NCBI GenBank assembly: GCA_947184155.2
Contig: CAMXCT020001708.1
Coordinates: 62,001-126,000, forward strand
Direction of reading: 5' to 3'
Length of the DNA stretch: 64,000 bases
From: Cladocopium goreaui
Taxonomy: Eukaryota; Sar; Dinophyceae; Suessiales; Symbiodiniaceae
The position numbers were made by a program, and so were the translations under genes. This document shows, piece after piece, positions 47,101 through 59,100 of this stretch. Numbering within the stretch: the stretch's first letter is position 1; every line of letters starts with the position of its first letter. The notes beneath the pieces are model-generated. The model was not told the origin of the DNA. It was given only the letters and a program-made list of their open reading frames with translations, and did not search any database.

Positions 47101-50100
47101 ACAGGCATTGCAAAAGCAGTGTGAAGTACTCGCAGAAGAAAACGAAGAAGCTGTGGGCAGCTCAGCCTGCTGCATACTAAAGCATAACGAAGCTGCCTCT
47201 TAGCAGAACATGAGCATAAGAGCGTGCCAAGACTTTGATGCTACCTCCCTGATATTGATAAATATTTGAAGTCATTGCAACAAAGGAAAAGCAGCTGCGG
47301 ATGGCGAGAGAAAAAGAGCCAAGACCCGAGATGGTTCTCAGATGTTTGTCGTGCGCCTGTTCGGGTTGTAGCTGAGGCAGCTGAGGGCTGCATATGACAC
47401 AAAACAAGAAGAGGGGGTTTGTCAATACAGGATCTGCCCTCCGACAATCTAACATAGCTATGGAAAATCACTATGTTTAATGACTAATTGAATGATGTCA
47501 AGGTCCATGTGGAGGCGCAGTCAAGTACGTAAATCATGAATCTTCTCTAATGTTAACTCAGGATTAATAAACCCCCAGTGTATTAATAAGGGGGGTTCCA
47601 AATTTAGTGATATGTCACCTTTATAAATGGAAGCCAGCCCAATTAGAAAACTAGGGTATCTAGGGGTCTATTAATCCTGAGTATTCCAGCCATTCCCGGG
47701 CCATTACAGCATCACTACAGGATCCTACCAGCTGACCAGGCATGAGTTGACTTTGCAGCTGGAAGAGCAGACGCTAAGAAATGAGGTGCTGGGTTCCATC
47801 CTATTGGGACCCGGGGGGAACACGAGACAGTGGCTGTTGATCCAATCCTTTTAGGCATGGATTAATCACATGATATCACCACTTCAGCGATTTTGTGAAT
47901 CTTCACGTGATTCACATCCTCATCGCGTCATGCACATCCCAAAACGCCACACAAATTTGCCATAGAGATCCATAGTATGGCATAGTATGGCATAGTATGG
48001 TTTATGGATATTTATGGTTTGAACTGAACTATCCCAAGGACATCCCCGTTGTCATATCGCCCAGAGATGCTAGGCCCGGCATTCCCGTCGATGGATGCCA
48101 ACAGCTTGTGAAGAAGCACTACGCGGGGCAGCCGGAGCGTCTTTGGCCGATGAGCTGGGAGACTTAGACTTAGCGCTTTATTGGGAGCTCTTGGGGGCTT
48201 ATACCACGATAGTGAGCCAAAAGGATAGAAGTGAAGACTGTCGTTTCTTACTTTACTATCTTTACTAGTTGGAATGCCATGGAATGCCTATCTGAAGAGC
48301 TGAAACATCATAGTGTGTATACATTATATATATATATACATGCGAAAAAATGCGTATACATTTGTATACATGGATGGGTTTGTCTTAAAATAAGGTACCC
48401 GTAAATCCAACTGGTTAATCATAATTTTCCCTATTGGAAAAAAACATGTTTGGGGTATACCGGTATACCACATGTTCAGACGAACCCATATAATATATAT
48501 ATATATATATACATGCAGTATATAATAGTGTCATAGGTTGGAGTCGACTGAGGTTCCAGGATATGGAAGGAGGGGAGGACCGGGAGGACAATGAGTCAGA
48601 AGTGTCTGCACCTAAGGGCCATGGTCACGACAGTCGTCAACAATGAGCAGCGATATGACGATACCACAAACACTAGTCATGTAGTAACCTCTCCCAGAAA
48701 GATGGAAAATTCATGAAAAATCAGATCCTACTAAAATGGTGATAATTTGATATAAATTTCTTGTCCATCGGCGTTGCTCTGAACAAGCTGTTTCAAGGCA
48801 TGAGGACCAGTCACAAGAAGGCTGGGGCGACGCTGGACTGTCGCGGCCTTTCTCCATGTCACAATCGCCAGGTGATGCGGCCATGGCCAAGATAGAAACG
48901 CTGCAGCTGGAACTGGAGAATGCCAAGGCTGTAAGAGAGGGATCAATAGTTGTTCCATGTTATTAATAGTTGTTTAAATCCCATGAAATATCAATATCCC
49001 ACTAATTGGCGGATTTGTGAATATTGATCGAAATTGGCACCCCCAAATGGCCAATGAATTAGTCCATTTTTTCATATTTTTTCCATTGCAAATTGGTGAT
49101 ACCCCATTGGCAGATCCAAATCCGATCCCCCGAAGCTGGTAGAGGACTGTGACTATAAGTGACGACTAAAGTTTGAAGCCATGGCTTTCACAAGGGATAT
49201 CAGCAGTAGAGAATATCCTCCAATGATGTACATAGAAAAGTTTAAGAGAATAGATTAATGATTAACAGATCATAACAGATCATTATATATATTCTATATA
49301 AAATTATTATGATCTATTCATATACGCAAAATAGATATTTCGAAGCCGAAGATGCGGCTCATTGCTCGCCAAGCTTGAGGCAGTGGCAACAAAAGAAAGG
49401 CAACAGGTCGAAGAAAGACTTGCAACCTCAGAGGCCATGATGTGCAGCGTGCTTGTGGCCACGATTCGTGGCATGATGGGAGTTAAACACAATGGTTGGG
49501 CCGTCATGAGTAGAAGTAACTTTGTAGGCTGGTTGAATGTTGAGATATGACCAGGTCTTAAGTTTCTAGCCACCAACCTTGCTTAAGCGACTTAAGCGAT
49601 CCGATTTTTTTTTGGTTGTTTTTCCCACCTGTACTGTACTGCCAGGCTCAAGCAGCAAAAGAGATCCAGCAGCTTCAAGAAAAGCTTGAAGCAGCGAAGG
49701 CTTGGATCATGAATGCCGAGGGATGCTCGATTCTTCACGCTTTCTTTTCTGGTGCCGGATTTTACTCATGGATTTTGTGTAATTTGATTGCATTGGTTGC
49801 TTCATGTTGCCTCTATATATTTAATGTTTGTGCGCTTTTGATTCATACAGGCTGGATCACTCGTCTCATAGAGCTAGTACTGAGTGGCACGATTCCGTAG
49901 GCAGAGACAGCAGCTGCACTACAGCAGAAAGAGACATTGCAGGAGAATGGTAGCCCTGGCATCCTGCTGATGAAGACGATCATATATACATAATTACATA
50001 TGTATGTACACTATATATATATACAAGATATATATATATATTATGTGTGTGTGAATAATTATATATATGTGTGTGTGCCTGTGTATGTGTAATATACATA

Positions 50101-53100
50101 TATATATATATGTGTGTATGTCATTATGTGTGCAAGTTACCTAGAGATATACCATGATGTTTATACATATATTCACAAATCACTGCCTGTTCGAGATGAA
50201 TATCCAAGGGTCCTCAATGAAAGCCAAATCCCACCGTAGCCGGGGAATAGGCTCAGTGTTGCCTGCGGCGGGAGGGTATCGTTGCTTGTGCCATTGGAAA
50301 ACTGCGGCCGTTGATCCTGCAGGGTTTGGACATTGGTTGGTAAGTCAGGGACTTTAACATCATCTTCAAGGTTGACATCAAGGTGATAGGATCAGCGATC
50401 CATCAACATTCCTCCCTACCAATCCCAGTTGGTGATTATCAATCCCAGTTGGAGATTGGTAGCGGAGCTACCTGGACGATTTTCGTTCACCAGCTCCCAG
50501 GGACATCGTCTTGAAGTGAGGCACAGCTTGACGAGGACTTTTTGTGGAGAAGCCATGAGTGACACATCAAGTGGTAGGGATTTTCTGGAAACGTTCCGAA
50601 AGAGCTTGCAAGCCTAGTTCCCGGATTCGACCCGGCCACTGACAATGTAGAGATCTGGACCAGTAAAGTGGAATTGTTGTTGAGCACATGGCCCACCGAC
50701 AAAATCAATGAGTTAGCAACAAGGTTGATTCTTGGCTGTAAAGGTACTGCCTATCAGAAACTGCAATTGCTCCGTAGTGAAGTGCTGACCGGAAATGCCA
50801 AGGGGATACAAAGACTTGTTGAGATAGTGGGTGGAACATGGGGCCAGATCCCCCTTGAGAAGAAATTCGAGTTGGCCGAACGTGCACTGCACAGGGGTTC
50901 TCAAAAGGCCGACGAAACATCGGATAGCTATCTGTCCCGCAGTGATGTCGTGTGGACAGAATTGCTGACGAAGAAGGTTGACCTCAAAGAGCTCCAGGCA
51001 TATATATAGTGTTGCGAGGTAGCAAGTTGTCAGCCGATGACAAAAAGAGGGTGATCATCGAGTCCAAGGCGGAGGAAGGTAGTCAATTGACCATGGAAAA
51101 GGTGACCTCTGCAATCAGACTCCTGGGCTCAGGGTTCTTTCAAGAGTACACTGGGATGCGACGTGACAAAACAGGGAAAACCTATGATCACACTGCACAC
51201 CAGGTGGATGATGAGTGGGACATCGAAAGCGAAGTGTATGCTGCTCATGATGAGGGTCCCGATGATGAGATGCTCGAGGCTCTGGCAGCAGAGAACGATG
51301 AAGATGCGATCATGGTGATGCAATTCGAAGATTCCATAGCAGAAACCATTCAGGCTGACAGTGAGTTGTCCGCCTACTACTCCAGTTACCAAGAAGCTCG
51401 CAGACGTCTCAGCGAGCGTGTGAAAGTCCGAGGTTTCTGGCCAGCGCATCGTAGATTTGAAAAGGGTTTCGGCAAGAAAGGCAAGGGGAAATCAAAGGGC
51501 AAAGGCCCACTCACAGGCTCCAATTCCCTTGCAAAGAGGATTGCTAACTCGTTTTGTAGGATCTGCATGCAAAAGGGCCACTGGAAGAAGCAGTGCCCAC
51601 AGAGAACGCAGGGTGCTGCATCCCAGAATGCCAGCAGCACCTCCAGCACTGCTCCGACCTCATTTGTGATTGCCGAAGATTTGCCTGCCGATTTCATCAA
51701 CTTGGCCATTTCCGAAAGCCAGGACCCTGATGTGACCGTTGCATGTTTTGGCATGATGCATAATTGGGATAATGGAATAAGTGGGGATAGGCTAAAGGGG
51801 AGAACCATGACACCAGTTCAAAAGTTTGCCAGCCGTTTTCACATGAAGCTGAAGCAACACCTCAGGACGAAGATGTCATCTGATGATCGTAGAACTGAGA
51901 GTCCGAATGTGAAACAGCCTGAGTTTTCCCAAGCATCCGTGATGGGCAAAATGCCTGAACCATCGTGCAGTGACATCCTGTTTGCCACTTCAGGTACCAC
52001 CGGCATAGTCGATCTAGGTGCTTCCCAAACTGTTGTAGGTGATCAACAAGTGCCAGAATTGTTAGCCAGCTTGCCTTCCAAGATCCGTGATCAAGTCACC
52101 CGCACGAGTTGTAGCCTGACGTTCCGTTTTGGGAACCAACAGACACTTCAGTGTCGACATGCGATTTTGCTGCCGCTGGGTCCAGTCAAGTTTAGGATTG
52201 CTATTGCACCGGGAAAGACACCATTTCTTATCTCAAGTTCATTCCTTAAAGGTATCAAGGCAGTGATTGACACAGATCAAGGTACTTTGTGGAGTAAGAC
52301 TTTGAACAAGGAATTGGCCATTGAGCAAACCCACAAGAACTTGTTTCTTATGGACATTAGTCAACTTTGGAATGATGGAGATCAGCAGCAGCAGGTACAG
52401 CGACCTGCAAACCTAGGTCTGACGTTTGTGTCCGAAACAGGTGAAAACAATCCAGCACCAGTGGATATCACAGTTGCTTCTCCCGAGCCCAACATGCTTA
52501 CTCAGCCTGTAGATGATCTGGAAAGCAAACAAACATGTCAAGTAGAAAGGCAGGTGCATGAGGTATCACAAGAAACCATGTCTTCAATTCCGAGTTCTGC
52601 AGTGAATGTGAGTGACCAAGATCGTGCGAAGCCACCGAACAGTTCCCGCATCAGTGGTGACCATGGCCAGTGTGTCTCAGAAGCTGAAATCGTTTCGAGA
52701 GTCCCAGGAGAAGGACAATGCCAAGGACGAGATCACCAAGATCAAAGCTATGAGTCTGGAGGAACTTGCAATGGAAAAGATCGCCTTCGGACGTGCGAAG
52801 CTCGGTCAGAGCTTCGAAACGGTTTTCCAAGACCATCAGTGGACAGACTGGTTTGTGAGCACATACGAGAAGAGTCCAAAACCGGCACATCAACTGTTTG
52901 TGCACTATGTGGAGAAGCGCCTCAACCAGGAAGCGCTGAAGGATCACAAGAAGGGTTACCCTTCCACCAAGGGCAATTCGAAGAAGTCCACCGAGACGAT
53001 GGCCGCCGAAGTGAACAGCTGGGACGAGATCTCAGAACCAGATTTGAGTCAGGAGTTCGAGATACCAGGTGTGTCCAAGATCAACCAGATGGAGGACCAG

Positions 53101-56100
53101 GTGGCCAGTCTGCAAATGCAGAACCAGAACATGACCAACCGCATGACCCAAGTGGAGATGGTGCTTCAAGAAGTTCTCCAGCATGTCCGTGGACTGAGTG
53201 TGAAGACCGAGCCACAGGAATAGATCGCTCGAATGATCCAAGTTGTATGGCCAATGCGACAGATCTGGACTTTGAGTTTCAAAACACCACCAAAGGAAAT
53301 CAGTATCATGCTCAAATACAGCGATATGTCAAGCAGTTTTCTCGTGAATTGAACATGGTCATTCAGGATCATAACTGCCAGCATGTCCGCAAACAGCCTC
53401 GCCTGGATCTGATGGAAGTCATGTGCTCAGCCGACAGTGAGCTCACTAAGCAAGTCCAACGTTTGGGAGGACGGGCTGAGCGATTTGGTAGGGTACAAGG
53501 TGATCTCCAAACAAGTGAGGGTCGTCGACGTTTGTTCAACAGAATGGTCATGGGCAATCCCAAACATTTATGGCACAGTCCAGTTTGCAAGCCATGGTGT
53601 CAATGGAGCAACTTCAACATGAACCGATCACTTCAGGGATGTGAAACTGTTTTACAACAGCGATTGGAGCATCTGTGGCAAATTGCCTTGGGGATAGTTC
53701 TTTTTCGGTATCAAATTTCTCATCATGGACACTTTGATCTTGAACAACCAAGGGGTTCGACATACTGCAAAGTTCCCAACATGAATGAGATTTTGCAACA
53801 AACCTTTTGGAATGAGTTTGATATGTGCCGAATGAGAGACCTGAAAGATCCCCAGACTGGTGAAGCTGTTCGAAAGCGATTGACTGTCCTCTCAACTTCA
53901 AAGGACCTGCATGCTGCGTTGCATGGCAAAGTATGCTCCGGCCAACATCACCACCGGCCGATTGCAGGAAACACCAAGGTAGATGGCCACACTGAGAAGA
54001 TGTCACAGTGGACTGAAAACTGTCCTCAGAAGTTTGCCAGACAAGTTGGAAAAATCATCATGCATGATCAGCCACCACAGTTTCCGATTTTTGCTGGTGA
54101 TGATGAGCATCCGACTAAGCGCCGCCGATTGGGCATGAAGCTTAGTCCACAAGCCATAGCAGCCCGTTTTGCAAGTCCGTCCAATGAAAGTCCTGTGAGC
54201 GAACCGGCTGATATCAGCTGGCAAACAGTCATGTCCTGCGCTGATCGTACGGCACCACGAGTTGGCACTCTGGTAGTTGAGCAAGGAGAGATCATTCAAT
54301 TGGTTCAACAAATGTGTCCTGACCACAGCATCAAGCATGTCGTTTTATGTAGAGGCACGGATAGGTACGTAGGTCCAAATAAGCCTATGATAGCCCATGC
54401 AGCTCCACTTCGAAGACAAATCTGCATTAGACGACACACAGGCACAGTTCATGCTGATGAGTGGGAATCATGGGAAGCCTTGTCCAAAAGAGCTCTCCGA
54501 AAGAAGGGCACACCAGCACGTGTGAGTTTGACCATTTTTGCAGCATCCTCACAACCAACCACAGTGCCAGCAAGAGATCTGCCAGAGAGACCTGTGTTTG
54601 CCGATGCGATGAATCCCAGTGCACCACGCCGTCTGCGTGATGAGCCAAGCACAAATGATCCTGAAGAGCCATTGCCCAAGAGACCATGTAATCCTCAAAT
54701 GAATCCCAATAACCTCAGCCAGTCACAAACTGAAGTAACCCACCAAGATAACCGTGATGAAGAACCACCACAACATGTCATAGACCTTGCCAGCCAAAAA
54801 CATGGTCCACTGTTCCAAGAACTGAGTGCAGAAGAACAAAATTGGTTGCTGAAACTTCACAGAAATTTGGGACACCCAGGATCGGCAAAGCTTGTCACCT
54901 TTTGTAAGCAATTGCAGTGCCCTGACCATTTGTTGAAGGGCATCAGCGATATGCGATGTTCCACGTGCCAAGAAATGCGAGGTCCTACCATCTCAAGGCC
55001 GAGTGCAATTCACGAACCATGTGATTTTGGGGATATAGTATCTATGGATGGGATAACTTGGACGAATAAAAATGGGGATCAATACCATTTTTATCACTTC
55101 ATTGACCAGAGCACGTTATTCCACACTGCAGTTGTTTCTCCAGGACACTCAACTGACGATGCATGCAAAGCCTTGATTTCAGGATGGTTCAACTGGGCCG
55201 GACCCCCTGGATTGCTGTGTGTTGATTCTGGCACTGAATTGAACAGTGAAGAATTTGGACAATTCTTGCAGAGACACAGTGTCAAGTGTCGCACATGTGC
55301 TGCCGAAGCCCATTGGCAAAACTCCAGAACTGAACGCCATGGCGGAATCCTACAGCTGATGCTCAATAAGATTGATCATGAACAACCAATTGGATCATAT
55401 GAGGAACTGTCAGTAGCACTAAGCCATGCCACAAGCACCAAAAATCATTGGAGTAAGCATAGGGGATATCCACCGGAAATGTTAGTGTTTGGTCGAGGGG
55501 TAAGAGTCCCAGGTTCAATCACTTCAGACCCAACCGTGTCCGCTCATGCCACAGCACTGTCCAACTTGCCAGATGGAGCTCGATTCCGGCAGGATTTAGC
55601 CACCCGTGAAGCCGCCCGAAAGGCTTTCGCAGAGATCGACAACGATCAGACACTGCGAAGAGCGATCGTGCATCGTAGTCGCCCACATCGTGGCTTCTAT
55701 GATCGTGGCGATTGGGTCATGATGTGGAAGAAGAAGGGTGAGGCAGAAGGAAATTGGATAGGACCCATGCAAGTCATCATCCAAGAAGGGCAAAATGTAA
55801 TTTGGGTTACTAGACACCACAAGCTCTACCGGGTACCCCCTGAATATGTTAGAAGCCTTTCAGCATTTGAAGAGTTCAAGCACCACCCAATGCAAGAGAC
55901 CCAAAAGCCTGCTGATTTGAGCATTCGACCAACTCATGGTGGTGTTCAGTTTCATGAACATGTTGTCTCATCCAACTGCCCCAAGAAATCCAGAAAGCAC
56001 CGGAGCCGACCCGCCCACGATCGGTACCTCACCAGGCACCGAAGGAAGCTTACCAGCTGAGGCCCATGGGCCCAACATGCCAGAGCCCGCCGAAAGGCCA

Positions 56101-59100
56101 GCTGTGGAGTCACCCAAAGATCAACCAGATCAAGAACCTGACATTACATCAATTTCCAGTAGATCACCATCACATAACTTTCCTGACAATAACCCTCAAG
56201 TAAACTTACCAGCACATGAAGTCCCACTACCTGAAACCTCCGATGAAGGCGAAAGCTTGTACGTGGATGAAGAAATGATATTCAACCTTCATGAAGATCA
56301 CTGTTATCATTTTGAAGTTGAAATTAACCAAAGGGATATCGACCACTGGAAAGAGGAAACACGACCCGAAGAAATGTCCTTTTTGGTTTCAGCCGCAAAA
56401 CGCCAAAGAAGTGAAGTCAAGATATCAACTCTTAGTCCCAAAGATCGTCAATTGTTTGAAGATGCCAAGTCCAAGGAAGTTGACAGCTGGCTGGCCACAA
56501 GCACAGTGTGTAGAATCCTGAGGAATCAGGTCCCTGCTGAGAACATCTTGCGATGCCGATGGATCCTGACGTGGAAGGACGTCGATGAAGGTCCTAGCAC
56601 TGGAAATCCGAAGATAGTCACTGGCGTGCAACAGCCTCGCCAGAAGCCGAAAGCTCGCTTGGTCGTTCTCGGATTTGAAGACCCTATGGTAGGTCAAATC
56701 CCAAGAGACAGCCCAACCATGTCAAAGCTATCAAGGGTTCTCATACTCCAACATGCTGCTAGCCTTGGATGGGACATACACAGTTTTGATATCAAAACAG
56801 CGTTTTTGCGAGGAACCGAATGCAGCGACAGAGTCTTGGGCATGGAACCTCCTGCTGAAATGCGCACCAAACTGAAGTTGCGCCAAGATGAAATTGTCAG
56901 GTTGCTCAAGGGAGCCTACGGGAGGGTAGATGCTCCGTTTCTCTGGTTTCAAGAACTCAAGCAAAGCTTAGAGAAATTCGGATTTGAAACAGCTCCATTT
57001 GATCCACGCACCTTCATACTCAGAGATAAACAAGGAAAACCTGAAGGAATGATTGGAATTCATGTGGATGATGGATTATGCTGTGGGTCTCCTATGTTTC
57101 ACAAGCGTCTTGCAGAACTTGAAGCCAAATATCCTTTTGGGAGCAAGCGTAGCCGAGAATTCACGTTCACTGGTTTGAAGATTGTCCAACAAAAAGATCA
57201 ATCCATTTGGGTAAGTCAAGAACAATATGTGAAAGATATACATCCAATAACAATTCCCAAAGAACGCCGTCAAACTCCAAATGACCCAGTCAATGAAACA
57301 GAAAGACAATCACTCCGAGCGTTGGTTGGTTCTCTCCAATATGCGGCAGTCAATACTAGACCTGACCTTTGTAGTAAGTTGGGATGGCTCCAATCACAAA
57401 TCAATAAGTGTACAATTTCCACTTTACTTGAAGCCAACAAAATCCTTCATGAAGCCAAAATGTTTGCCAACGTCACCATCAAAATCCAGCCAATTCCAAT
57501 TGAACACCTGAGATTTGTAGCCTTCTCTGATGCGTCGTTTGCTTCGGAAAAAGTTCCCGACTCACACCAAGGGATGATCACCATGGCCAGTCACAAGGAC
57601 ATTGGAGAAAACAAGAACAGTCCGGTAAACCCAGTGGTGTGGCACTCCAAGAAAATACAAAAGGTTGTTGTTAGCACGTTGTCGGCAGAGGCAATGTCGT
57701 TGGCAGGAGCCGTGGATATCCTATCCTGGGTGCGTCTGTACTGGGCTTGGCTGCAAGATGGCAGCTGCCGATGGCAACAGGCCGATGAAACTCTACTCAG
57801 ACTTCCACCTGCGTTTGCGGCAATCCCACCATCCAGTGATGACACACCGAATGCACCAACACCCCAATACAATTTCCTTAAACAGATCAACTCCAATAAA
57901 CATGATATAATTACCACTGACTGTAAATCCTTGTGTGACCTCATTAGTCGCCACGCTCCACCCAGTTGTCAAGAGTTTCGCACACAACTGCAAGCAAAGC
58001 TGGTTAAAGAACACTTGAACAATGGAATCATGATTCGCTGGGTACCATCCCAGGCACAACTAGCCGATGCACTTACCAAATGCATGGACGCCAGTGTCCT
58101 CAGAGCCTGCATGGAGGGAGGCCGATACAGTTTGCACGATGAAGCGCAGATTCTCCGCGCGAGGTCTGATTCCCGAGCCAGGATGCAGTGGCTTCGCACT
58201 TTGTCAGATGGTTCCAAAACGGGGGATAAGCAGTAACTTGAGGAAATTGGAAAAGCCAAGACGTCCATTCTTTGAGTGAGCAAATTTTGATTGATTTTTG
58301 CAACTGCTTGTACATCAAGTTCCATGGGGAAGTGAATCATATTGGCATTTTGCTGTGGCAATCTCAGCATCTCGAACAAAACTTTAAGTAGAGGGAATCA
58401 CAAATCACTGCCTGTTCGAGATGAATATCCAAGGGTCCTCAATGAAAGCCAAATCCCACCGTAGCCGGGGAATAGGCTCAGTGTTGCCTGCGGCAGGAGG
58501 GTATCGTTGCTTGTGCCATTGGAAAACTGGTGCGGCCGTTGATCCTGCAGGGTTTGGACATTGGTTGGTAAGTCAGGGACTTTAACATCATCTTCAAGGT
58601 TGACATCAAGGTGATAGGATCAGGGATCCATCAACATTCCTCCCTACCAATCCCAGTTGGTGATTATCAATCCCATTTGGAGAATATATATATATATATA
58701 AATATATATATATTTAGATTAGATATAGATATACATACGTGTATATTATATATATACATATATATATAATTATGTGCATTTTATTGAAAAATATAACATT
58801 ATGTCATACATATGTATATACATATGTGCATACCGTGTTGGGATTCTACATGAGGATGGCCATCACTGTTTCAAAAGCATCCCCTGCTAAAGTTACTGTC
58901 TGAGATCATCATGGCAAAAGTGTCTGCTAATTTATCATACTTCATGTCTAGTGTAGAATTGCTGGTGGATTGTGGCGCCTTTAGGAGATGAATGGAGACT
59001 GGGAGAAACGGTTGTAGAATTTGTGCTGCAATTATCTAGAATTTCACCTCTAAGCTGGATTCAGGATTCGAATATATAAGTTTATGGAGGTTTCCTAGGG

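Larger units (their letters stand above)
50173..58683 (+). mobile_element. Ty1/copia-type LTR retrotransposon, 8.5 kb
   Basis: LTRs at 50173-50455 (283 bp) and 58398-58683 (286 bp), a primer-binding site at 50457-50468, gag in three frames, protease, two extra segments, integrase, RT and RNase H in the copia order (integrase before RT), and a purine tract before the 3' LTR. The LTRs differ by three substitutions and one 3-nt indel, so insertion was recent. LTR ends are TC...GA instead of TG...CA. The target duplication cannot be resolved, because both flanks are TA repeats. The element lies on + inside an intron of the second coiled-coil gene. Gag carries two small frame lesions, so this copy is probably not autonomous. 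Confidence 0.95.
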
